Notes under the pieces: model-generated
The model's database searches: none
What the model was told of the DNA's origin: nothing
The model's input: only the letters and a program-made list of their open reading frames with translations
Origin: Marthasterias glacialis
Taxonomy: Eukaryota > Echinodermata > Asteroidea > Forcipulatida > Asteriidae
Length of the DNA stretch: 64,000 bases
NCBI GenBank assembly: GCA_911728455.2
Contig: OU452230.1
Location: 12,894,438-12,958,437 of the forward strand
Direction: 5' to 3'
Program-made: the position numbers and the translations under genes
Shown: piece after piece, positions 13,201-25,100 of the stretch
How positions within the stretch are numbered: position 1 is the first letter of the stretch
Layout: the number at the start of each line of letters is the position of its first letter

Positions 13201-16200
13201 CCGGTGGTAGCTGGTGGCCAGATTTTAACTTCGAAGACTTGGTAAAGTACGTAATGGGTGACTTTTGGAACGACGTGTTCTCATTATCATACTCTGATAT
13301 GATTGTGTGGATGCAAAGCCAGTTCGGACTAGATGTATCATCGCCGGAACAGGTGTGTAACAATGCCAAGTATTTCATTGGAGAGGAATCAATCTCACCT
13401 GCCGTCTCGTTCGATGCTGCTTTGGACTTCGTTATTCGACAGGTTGCAAGTGCATCTCCATGGCTGTGTATGAATGAACCGGAGTCGACAGCTGTACCAG
13501 AAGAGAGCTCAAGTGAGCCAAAGGGAACTGACATGCCATGGGGGAGCTCAGGCTTTAAAACGACTGAGATTCCACCGTGGGCTTATGCTGCCTATAGTAA
13601 TGTAAACATGGACGTGCTTGGTGTAGACCCACTAAAGCTAACAGGGGAAATATTCAGTTTCCTTGGTCGATACGACAACAGTGATAAACTCTGCCGTGAT
13701 ACTCTGGAGGCCATAGCTGATGATGCTGAACCTGCTCTTCTTGATGACATGGTCAACAGAATGAAGGAAACCGTTTACTTTTTGATGAGAGATGCCGATT
13801 CATGTGAATCTTTCATAGATATTGTTGGAGGGTCTCTCAATCTACCATTTTCTTTGGGAGAAGCTACTGTGTTTGGAAGCAATCGTGCGATCTGCGAAGC
13901 TGTAGCTGCTTCTTCCGACCCTGAAGCCAGTTTGGACATATCTACTTTAATGAGAGATAACGAACAATCACGAGATTTTGTCTTACTGCAGACGGTTGTA
14001 CGATTTTTTAACTCAAGGAACATGAAAGACACACTTCTAGGAACTTGCAGTGTCCTGGATCAATTTGGTATGATTGATCAACTGGGAGCGGAATTCAGAG
14101 TTGCTTGTGAGTGGGCCAAAATGGACTCCACTGTAGAAATTTTTTATTACGCATGTCTTGATTTCGTCAAGCCATCCTATGAAGACCTTAATCAGGGCAC
14201 TTCCGTTGGGCCAGCTCAGCAAATAATGAGCTGGATCATGGACATGACTGGTGACTTTGGCTCAAATACCGACATGTTCTACTGGATGCTAAACTTTTTT
14301 GGATTTGACGTATCAGCTGAAGAAGTCTGTGATGGAGTTAACGACGTCTTCAAGGGGAAATCATTCAATATTCCAGTAGTTGTTGATACCCTAGCAGAAA
14401 TTTGTATACGATCCACCGCATATGCCACGCCTTTGTTGTGCAAGGACTTCCAAGATGACACACCGGATAGAACAAATTGGGACCATGACTTCCTTTCTAC
14501 TGAGAAACCATCTTGGTATGAGATGGAATGGAACAGAACTTCTACAGACATGGACGAAAACATACCGTCCAATGACATGGAAGAAGACAGACCTGAGAGG
14601 GAGTATGGTCAAGAGTATGGCAGATCTGACGAAGAGAATGAAGAAGAACCGGATTTCATTGGAGCTTTGTTCACGTTTCTTGGTCGTTACCAGAATACCA
14701 ACCAACTGTGCCGAGATTCTCTCGAGGCTGTTGCTGTTGGAGCAGACCCCGACTTGTTGAACAACATGGTCAGAACCATGAAAAATACACTGTACAGCTT
14801 AATGAATGATGCAAGATCTTGTAACTCTTTCATAGACGTCATTCAAAGGTCAATTGGAGTTCCACTTCCGATCGGACAGATTATTGGATTTGGAAGCAAT
14901 TTGGGCTACTGTGAAGCAATCCACGAAGCATTTAATCCACATATTGACAATGACATCGATTTCTCAGCTTTTCTAATACTTCTACCCGCTGAGCTGAGAC
15001 CCGGTATGGACAGATACGGCGAGGGTTCAGACAGATACGGCGAGGGTTCGGACAGATACGGCGAGGGTATGGACAGGTATGGCGAGGGTTCGGACAGATA
15101 CGGCGAGGGTTCAGACAGATACGGCGAAGGTTCGGACAGATACGGTGAGGGTATGGACAGATATGGCGAGGGCATGGACAGATATGGTGAAGAGCTCACT
15201 ACACGAGGCCTAGACAACGGATGGAAAGACAGCAACAGTGAACTAACCACAAGAGGATTTGAAGAAGGGCGAAAGGGTAGTTACAGTGAAGAAACAACAA
15301 GGGGGTATGATGAAGAGCCAGGCTGGGACCGTTCTGAATTTACAACAGACTCCTACTATCGCCCATCGTCGTGGCGAGGTGATAGAGAAGACCACAACGA
15401 GATGATATCCCCAGAGGAACACTTCTTCATCAGAGAGTTGATCAAATTAAATGGCAGGCTGTTTAAGTCCGGCACTATCAAAGATATAGTCAGCATGGGC
15501 TGTGACTTCATTGATCAGACTTATCTTAATCTGGATGTCTTAGGAAACGGTTTTGGAGAGCTGTGTAAGTTTTCTCGGCTTGATTCCGATTCAGATGATG
15601 TCTACTTCTCCTGTCTGGAGTTTTTCGAGGAAACAGGTGACAACAACCCAGGCGAGTGTACGGACGGATGGTGGACAAGCCTACTCTTCACAGGTCCAGT
15701 CGATATCGGACCGAGTCCCACCGATGATAGTCCTGGTAGTGATGATGAAAACAAGCCATGGTGGTATAATCTTCTCCTTATGTATGGATCAGAATTCCCG
15801 TATCAACTAAGTGAGCTGATGAACAGCTTTGACGGCCAGTTATTCTCATATGAAGATATTACTAAATGGATGGAATATGTTTTCAGACTAGATTCCTCAT
15901 CTGCAGAACAGGTGTGTGCCAGTGCTCTGCACACCATACAAGATGAAACCTTAACAATCCCAGTCATTACTGATAAAGCCATGGACATTTTCATACGGCA
16001 AGTCGCGTATGCCAGTCCCCAGTTGTGTAGTGAAGTGCAGGAAGAAACATACGAGACAACAATAGGATCTTATCAATTCTTCCCCACAGTGATGCCGTCA
16101 GAAGTAAGTCCCACAGACCTTTTGGGAATCGTATTTACTTTCCTTGGTGGCTACGAGAACACCTTCCAACTGTGCCGAGAGTCTGTCCAGGCCGTAGAAG

Positions 16201-19173
16201 GTGATTCTGAATCACTGGACCGCTTTGTTCAAACAATGAAAGAGTCAATTTACAATCTTATCGAAGATGCCGATACCTGCGAGCTGTTCTTGGGTATTAT
16301 GCAGAGCTCTTTTGGTCTTCCCGTATCTATAGGCGAATTTATTGGCCTCGAGAGCAACCGTCAAATCTGTGAATCTGTTGCTGCTGCATTCTCCTCCGAC
16401 GCCGCAGTTGATATAGATTTATCTGCTGTCCTGGCATTACTTTCTCCGTCAGACATAATGAGCTACAGTGGTCCCGGTACTGAAGAGGAATATGGCCAAT
16501 GGACAACTGATGGACCAGCGGAACAGTTCGCCTTTGGTGAACTCATCAAGTTAGCCGGAAAACTGTACCACTCTGGGACTATCATGGACACACTTTCTTC
16601 AAGTTGTGACCTTCTTGATCAGGCAAATGTTGCTCCAGAAACATTCGGATCAGAAGTCGCCATTGCATGTGCATGGGCAAGAACGGAGCAGAGTCTACCT
16701 GACGCGTTCCTTCCTACATGTGTTTCTCTAATAGGACCAGCTTTTGATGATCAAACTGATGATGGACAATTGGAAGAATGGTTTGCGAACCTTTTCTCCC
16801 CTGACTTGGTTATGTCATTGCTTAAAAATGCCCTTTTGATTGACTCCTCATCTCCTGAGAATTTCTGCAGCCGTCAAGTAGGACACGCTGAAGATGACAC
16901 TGCAACACTTCTCGGCGCTTTGGATACCACTTTGCAACGATTCATACGATTGATACTAGAAGCAGCCCCGCAGCTGTGTAGTATAGAAACAACTGACGGT
17001 ATAAGCACAAAAACAGATGAAGGCCGCCGCGATGTCGGAACAGTTTTCACCGTCCTAGGCCTCTTCACGGACAGCGAAGAATTTTGCCAAACCACACTGG
17101 CTGCTTTGGAAATAGAACGCTATGACGAAGACCAGGTTCAAATTAGTCCCCTGATAGGACGTATTATGGACTCGGTATACAGCATTAGAGGAGATCTTCA
17201 GAGTTGTGAGACATTCTTGCTTGATATTGGACAATCGCTTAACCTTCCCTCGTCAGTCAGTGAGCAGTTGGGTGTATGGTCAGATAGAGCTTTATGTGAG
17301 GCTGTTGTGGGGGCATTTGACCCATTGTCGTATGTCGATGTAGACATCTCCCAGCTCTTTCCTTTGATCCTCTCTGTGGCAAATGGAAACGAACTTCCCG
17401 ACGTCACCGACCTTCCGCTTCTGGAGTTAATTAGAGCAGCTGGTCGTTTTATTAACGTCGGAAATTTCCAGAGTGCAGTACGAGAAAGCTGTGATGTCTT
17501 CTTTGATCAGTTTGCTGATAGTCTGAGCTACATTGAATTTGATTTCAGTTCATTGTGTGATTGGTCTAGATCAGACTCTGATCCCGACCAGTTCTATGGT
17601 ACCTGCCTAGGATGGTTCTCCACGGAAGGTGGAGACTCCGATAATCCGGGCACAGGCGTCACAACATTCGACTACAGTCTGTTGTATAGTTTACAGGAGC
17701 TTGCTGAGAGGGAAATTGGACTGTCACTTTACGACCCTTACTCCATCTGCAGCACGTTCGGAAGAACCTTAGACACCAGCATCTCTGATTTGATGGAAAT
17801 GAGCAAGAGCCTAGTACGTCCCTTCTTTGTATCTGTCTCTGAAGATGGGAACTTGTTGTCTAAGTGCACAACACACACAAGAAACTTTTCTCTTTTTGGC
17901 GAGACATTTTCTTACACACCTGAAGGGTTCGATAACTTCACTATAACCGAGCTAGTGTTTGCTAACCTTGCTGGTACATTCAGTAACGGTAGTGAATTCT
18001 GCAAGTTCGTCGTGGATATTAGTGATGATGGAGAAATGCAAGACGCAGCTGTGACCACCGCTTTGGAGAACGCCTTCAACATCATGCATGATGTCAGCTT
18101 GTGTAACTCCACCACACATCTACTAATGACAAACGTTAGCGATGATATCTTTAGATTATTCACTGGTTTTTCCAAGGAAAATATTCCAACCCTGTGTACC
18201 TACCTGTACGACAGCTTCAACGGTGGTGTTGATCCCTTTGATTTACAGCTACCTGAAGGTTTTACTCTTGAGGGATATGTCCCAGTTGTGGAAGGGGAGC
18301 TTCTTCCTGGTGTATCTTTCCGAGATATAGTTAACTTAGTAGGGCAAATAATTTCAACAAACACACTAGGAGACTCCATGGTGGTTACTTGCGATGCCCT
18401 TGGCCCTCTTTTGGATGATGCAGTATACGCAGATTTAGGCAATTTAGTTCCCCTTTGTAATGCTCTTCGTGGAGCAGACAACTCAGTTGTTGTAACTGAG
18501 TGCGAGAAGATTTTGGTGCCAATCATGTACGGTGAAGATCAACCTATAGCGTTGAGACCAGTTTATTTTGGCCAGCTCATCGTGGACACAGTCTTCCCCC
18601 TCTTCAACCTTACGATCGAAGATGAAAACTACTGCCCAGCTATTGACGTCTTATTGAACTCTGACTTGACCCCACAGCAGCTGGTAGTCAGCCTTATTGA
18701 CAGTTGGCTAAAGATCGGAATGGAATACGGGGCCGGTGTCTGCGAGAGCAAAGAGGAAGTGTTCAACTACTTGGTTCCGGATCTCTCTTGGATTGACCCT
18801 CCGAGCGGCGATTTTTACGAGCAGGAACTTGCAGAGAGAGAGGGGTTTGTGCAAAGATTCTACGGTAGCTTTGATCTCGCCAGTGAACTCGCAGGATTTG
18901 CTAGCGCTGGTGAGATGTGTAATGCTCTCATCGCAGCTAGTGGAGACACCAATGTGACCAATGCCCTGGTGGATGCCATAAGAGAGACAGTACTAACATA
19001 CCTGACAGATGAGACCGCATGTAAAGCTGCAGTGGAGAGTCTTGTACGGTTTATCAACATACTAGATGTGGATATAAGCAACGTGTTCTACCAGGTTACA
19101 GGCTACTTCAGTCCACAGGCCCTATGCATTGTCTCCACTGCAGCGTTCCGGGGAGAGGCAGACACTGGTTCAG
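4266..19173 (+). CDS. Giant first coding exon (14,908 nt) of the REJ-GPS gene: signal peptide plus fourteen eight-Cys units
   Basis: One frame runs unbroken for 4,969 codons and leaves one base at a CAG/GTAAGA donor after residues DTGS. Residues 1-22 (hydrophobic core VLCLLLMMLAI) form a signal peptide. Three module types then cycle fourteen times. Module b resembles GRLFNSGTIKDTL..GCDLL, then ACxWS, then FYxACLxF (3 Cys). Module c resembles FGLDxSSPEQVC..A, then ASPWLC (2 Cys). Module a resembles FLGRYNSSDxLCRDS, then DADSCExF, then LCEAV (3 Cys). Modules look helical, acidic and N-glycosylated (many NSS, NVT and NES). No known domain family is recognised. Reading on past the donor gives a short tail ending at TAG 19200-19202. 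Confidence 0.93.
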
Positions 19174-22100
19174 GTAAGACTTACTCTTTTCCTCTTTCAT
19201 AGAAGGACTCCAAATTAAACTCCACCTGTCCCAGTAGGTGTCCGACAGAAGTACGCCTAAAAAAGTAATAAGTAATTGCAGTAACAGAGACCCAACGACA
19301 TCTCGTTTCCCGATGGCAGCGATTAATATTACATTCTCTTTATGTATTTTACATGAATTAATTTATTGATAGGAATATCTTTATTTTAAATAAGTAAAAC
19401 AAATAACCGCAAGACCGTCTCTTCCTGCCTCTGATTATAGTTCTCTGAGATACAACTGACACAAAAATCAAACCAAAAGGTAGATTCAGTGACTGAGGAC
19501 TATTTATTTTGAATAAATAATAGTGTTTTAACGTGCTTTGGATCAAAGGTTGATTATTTATGTTGGAAACTCCTCTCTCAACTTATAGAACCGTGCCCTC
19601 CTGATCCACAAAATACTGGCTTCACTTAAAAAACAGCAATGACACATCAGTTTGCTACTCATTCTTTTTCTTTACAATTCATCACAAGTGAAGGTATTCT
19701 GAAGAAGTTGAAAGTAAAATATAATTTTAATTTAATTTTGACAAATTGTATCCGAACTTGTCTGTTTTAATTCGACACTATATGGAATCCATCACATCTT
19801 TACCAGCCAGTTCTAACTTCAATTTAAAACAGTTTTTTTTAAGTTGGTCACATTGAAAATATTTATGCAAAGCAGAATTAATGTTTTACGCATCCAGATT
19901 AAAAACAATGCTGTAAAAACAATTTTCATCATCCAAATGAATTTCCATATTGCCAAACTTAAAAAAAAAAAATACAATAACACTCAAACATCTTGTTACA
20001 TGAACGAAGTTGACAAAAACATTGACCTTAATTCTTTTTCATCTAATTGATTCATTATGGATCCTTAATTTCATTTTGTTGCCAATGTCACAATAAATTA
20101 CAAATACAACACTTAACCGATAAGAACGAAGAGTTAAATTTTCCCACGGCCTACTGTACACTTCATAATTCTCACAATGCTTACAGTCATATGTACCTGC
20201 ATGAAGGCATATCTGTCGAATACTACATGCTGTATATTCATCGGAAGATGGTTTCATACCCCACCGGCAATTATGGAATTTCATCTTATAATTATTTATG
20301 TACAGGTGACTGATAAATATTGCCATTTAAATTCAAAAGATACACTGATGTATGTGTTTTTATCGTGTGGATGTATTTAGTGATGAACGATAGCCGTTGG
20401 AAATTACTTCAATCATTTTGAGCAAACGTCGAATATATTTTTTAAAGAAAAAGTAAGGTTAAATGAAGAACAAAAACATTCTCCAAACAAGCTTACATCT
20501 GAATTTACGTGTGTGTGTGTGGGGGGGGGGGGTCAGCCATCCAGTTCAAATATTTCTTTGAGCTTGTGTTTAAAGATTTCTTAGAGATTGCATCCTTCCA
20601 AACGTTGCTTATGAAATAAAATATTGATCAGTTATGTAGCGGGATCCAATGATTTTGCACTTTATGGGGTCGGTCTTAATCTTCATTGTAGGTTCATTGT
20701 GAGTGGTGGCTACATCAACTGTAAAGACTTATTTTAAGGGTGCTGTATTTGACAGGCTTCAACCTTGTCAAAGCACCAAAGCGATGTCTTTGGAAGCCGG
20801 TTGCTAAGCGACGGCCCCTCTAAACAAACTCTATTTGTTGATCTTTCTAATAATACTCACTTTGACGAGGCTGTGTTGAATAAAGAGGGTAACTAACAGC
20901 TCCTGGGTTACGATTGTAATGTAGTAAAGAAAAGATGAAGAAGAAGCTTATTCTTTGGAAACTAAGAGGAAAAGATGTTTACCGAGATATACATGCAGCG
21001 GTGCCACCAGAGAAACAACACGCGTACGGTGGTTTACCCTGGTACAACATCCGGGCTGTTATACGACAACAAATTCTTGCTCACAAAATGGAAGTAGCTC
21101 CACGAAAGTAAGGGATGCAAACGCTGATTTAAGACGTAATCCATAAAATACATTACTTACCATAAAATACATTACTTCTAAACAAGCCGGGGTTTTGTTT
21201 TTAAATAAAGTAATAAAGCCGTCAGTGTCAGTTTCAATCACTAAAGTTTTGTTTATTTATCAGAAACAGAAGAAATCACTCCAACTATTCAGCAGAGTTT
21301 TAAACATAGAACACCTCTTAATACTCCAGGACACATTTGATCCGCGTATTGACAATGGCATCAATTTTTGAGCTTTTCCGATAATATCTACGCACCGAAC
21401 TGGAAAAAGACGTCAATCCATATGAAATAAACAAAGTACATCGATAGGCCTACACTAAAAAAATGACATATTAACAAACAACCCAACAAACAAACAAACA
21501 AACAAATAAACAATCAAGAAATAGACGCACACTGTCAAGCAATTTGTTTTATTATAATTATTATTATTAAATCTTTCTGGTAATGAAACCAAGGGACCCT
21601 CAAAAGTGACTTGCAATGTAACCTGTAGGCCTGAAGATACCCGTGTAGAGAAGATATTGAAAAAAATGCACTACGAAAATTTACATTGAGTTGTATTGAT
21701 TGGGCCGAACACAGGAAAAGCGAAGACGTCATTTCGGAATTGCACTTTTGTGTCTTAATTTTGGATCTTAAGCATTTGCCGAAAACACAACAACATAAAT
21801 TTAATTAACCTAAGCTAATCTTGATTGTTTCCTTTTAAAATAAAAACCATATTACATACTGCTTGACAATAAAACCAGGTCGTTTTTGTCTATGAAATGT
21901 TTATCCTGCGACTTTTAAAATTAACTATACAGACACCTGTTTCGGTATCTTGGACTGTGCCGGAGTTTGCAACGGGGACGCAAGTTACGACTGTGCCGGG
22001 TTCTGCCAAGGCGCCTCGGTGCGGGACTGTGCCGGTGTTTGCAACGGTCAAGCCACGATCAACGGCTGCAACGAGTGCGTAGGGGGAGTTACTGGACGCC

Positions 22101-25100
22101 AGCAGAATTTCGGACAGGATCGCTGTGGAACCTGCTGGTCTGATCCAAACTACCGGATCACTTGGGATTGCGCCGAAACGTGTAATGGCACTGCCTTTGT
22201 GGATGGTTGCAACGAGTGTGTCGGTAAGTATAGAATTTAAGGACGTACGAATTGCCACATGTTTTCTACCAACATACAAAAATAGTCTCGAAAATGTGGC
22301 ATTGTTTTTCGACAATCGATTGCATTGTTAAACTATCGGGAATCATCTTTATAAACACAATCATGATATTTCTAAAACAAAGATATTCTAAAGATTATCG
22401 CTACCACTTAATGATTCATTTTTTATATATATTTTTTTTGCTTTCAAGTGCAAGGTTAAGATGAGGGTTACGTGGCGAGTTTGTCTCTGTTCTAAGGAGT
22501 GATATTAAAATACTTGTTATGTGAATCTCATTATCTTCTTTGACATTGTCACTTCCAAGGCGGTGACACTGGTAATCCTGAGGACTATAATGATTTTCGT
22601 ATTGACTGCAAGGGGTTATGCGATGGGAGTTGGGTCGAGGACGGATGCGGGTATTGCGAGCCAATTAGCTCGCTATCCGGCAGTCTGTCGTCCAGCAAAT
22701 ACATGGACTGTGCTGGCAACTGCTTCACGCCTGGTGGTAAGTCAAATATATTTGTCCCATCCTTCGGCATTTTGACATTAAGGTGTCACAAAAAAATATG
22801 CAGCAAAGGTGTCCTGATTCTGGATTGACTCTCATCAGTAAAGATGTAATTAACAGAACCGGTGATTTAAGTTATATTATCAATCAAAATCTGAAACTGA
22901 CATTTAATTTAGAGGGAAAAACTTATCAATGTCGGTTCATGTCTATTAATATGAAACATAAAATGTCAGGCTCAGAGTTCTTTTTTACAATCTTTATAGA
23001 GTCATTAATCCTTCGCACATCGATTACTTTCACTTTACAAAACACAAACAAATTACAATTGTCATTGCTGTTCTTTTCCCGGGTTTCTTTTAACAGCTAG
23101 TTCTGACCGGGCCGAGCTTAACCACTGCGGGGTGTGTTATGGCGGTACTACGGGGCTCATTGAGAGCGAGGGCACCAATGCTTGCGGGCAGTGTACGTCA
23201 GACCCTAACGCTGACGTTTTATCTTGCGCCGGATGTGACGGCGAACCCAACAGGTTCGGGAAGTTCTTCGATATTTTAATTATTTTTTCCTCTTCAAAAA
23301 ACATTTTTAAAGCAGTTTTTTAAATGATGCTAAGTTGCTAAAATGTGTTTTATTTCAATTTACATATCCCATATCTGGTAAAAGATAAAGTTACGTAAAA
23401 TTTTAAACGTTTGTACGTTTAATAATTCGCATTGTTAGTGTCAGTGTGACATATTTTTAGCAACATTTTATAACAAAACCATGTCGAATATATAAGTTGT
23501 TTGGATTTCGAATTTCCGATTCCAAAAACTGAAGTATAATCATAGCAATGTTATTTTTAATCTGAGAATTAAATAAACATGTTCGACTACTGATGTTTTC
23601 TTTTTCAATCATTATTTAAATCATTGTTGCAAAAGAAAGAAAATTGTTAAAAGTGAAACTTGTTAATAATTGACGGTATTTTATTATCTCCCAACACAGC
23701 GGTAAGACTTTCGATGCTTGCGGTATATGTGGCGGAAACGGTACAACATGCTTCGGTGTTGGATGGATAGTCCCAAGTGTGGTATCTGATGGCTCTGTTA
23801 CCGAGGTACTATCAACACAAACTTTGACAATCCCAATTGTAATTGTTTTCATGAATTATTTATGTACGCTACCGTACATGAACTCGAAGGTGACCTGCTC
23901 CGCCCGTTATTTCATTATAAAACACATTTTTGGTAAGAATTTACTGGTGCAATGACAATGAAAATCTTGGTCTTTGGTCATGGTTCGGAAACACACGTTG
24001 ACATTAAGTTTTTTCTATGCATTCATCATTTTCTATACCACATTTAAGTACCTGGATGTGCCAGTTACAGGCTTTTGTTCTCCATTGTCCACCATTACAT
24101 AACATCACAAGATACATAACGGTACAGAATACAAAGTATACAACGCCTGTAAACTAAGTGTGTAGGTATGCGCGAATTCAGATGTTACACAACATCAAAA
24201 AACGTATTTATACATTAAAGTGAGATTGAAGCGCATAAAACTGCTCAACAAACATGGGTAACTAAGTCTTACCAAGCACCACCAATCCTAACAAATCCAT
24301 TAGTGTTGACAAGATTTTAATATATCAGAAGTTTTGAAACGATTTTGAAATTCGATTTTTTTAATACTTTAAGTAAGCTTTGAAGTATTAAGAAACATAT
24401 TTTTATATTACTAGTGATGTTTTCTGTTTTACTTGTTTTAATAAAAGAAAGAAATACAGTGATTTTCCATCTTGTAATGAACTACTGTGCGTGCGTACAA
24501 GTACATGTGTGTTATCCGGTTACGGAAAAACACATTAACGGGACTAACATTGTTGCATGATGGGTAATATTTTATATAAAGTAGAGGGTAAGAATAAACG
24601 TACGGTGTCGGAAAACATACTAACATCACCCAATCATTGACGTACTTTAATGTACCGGTATGTATTAATTCTAAGCAAGAAATTGTTTCCAAAATGCTGT
24701 TTCTTTTTGCTTTTTCACGATTATAGCTTCAAGTTTACGGTGCTGGGTTTGATCTGGATTCCACATTCGCTTGCATCTTCGAAAACTCTGAGGGCGCCCA
24801 AACTTCCAGTGATGCAATCTATTTGGACTACGTCAACTTACAATGTAATGTCCCAGGATTGGCATCAGGTACAATATCAAGCTTTTGTCATACCTTGTGT
24901 TATGTTTGAGCGTAAATAGCCTGTCTCTAGCTTATGATGTTTAATATTGCAGTAACAGAGTGAGTTCTTTTTTTTTAGTAAAACATATCAAACTTAAATA
25001 GAATTATTATTTATTATTCAAATGTTCCCTTTTTCAATTTTTAGGTGATTATTTAGTCAAAGTTCAGAAAGATTCTGTCATCTCAGTGGAGGAATTTTCA

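Larger units (their letters stand above)
4490..19150 (+). repeat. Fourteen tandem protein-coding units (b-c-a modules, 8 Cys each)
   Basis: Approximate unit starts are 4490, 5620, 6870, 8090, 9080, 10030, 11025, 11940, 12955, 13970, 15415, 16525, 17410 and 18310. I checked the cysteines by eye in all fourteen units: b gives three, c two and a three. Units 2 and 11 have one extra Cys in or just after b. Units 4-11 are the most alike; units 1-3 and 13-14 are the most diverged, as expected if duplication spread from the middle. Modules c and the first half of a share a C-x(~35-50)-C layout, which suggests an older internal duplication. Confidence 0.88.
19174..21932 (+). other. Intron 1 of the giant REJ gene
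   Basis: Donor CAG/GTAAGA; acceptor ACTATACAG before 21933. It contains the in-frame TAG at 19200, an AATAAA at 19512-19517, a GT/G-run near 20510-20532, a short (CAAA)n tract and a candidate small gene at 20935-21111. The rest is AT-rich with no recognised content. Confidence 0.8.

Noticed and set aside
14906-15250. Reverse-strand SPYLSEP repeat protein
   Set aside because: Antisense shadow of the DRYGEG heptads.
19200-19202. TAG as the true end of a stand-alone 4,978-residue gene
   Set aside because: A consensus donor lies 26 bases before it and phase-matched exons continue the protein to a membrane anchor; kept only as a possible isoform end.
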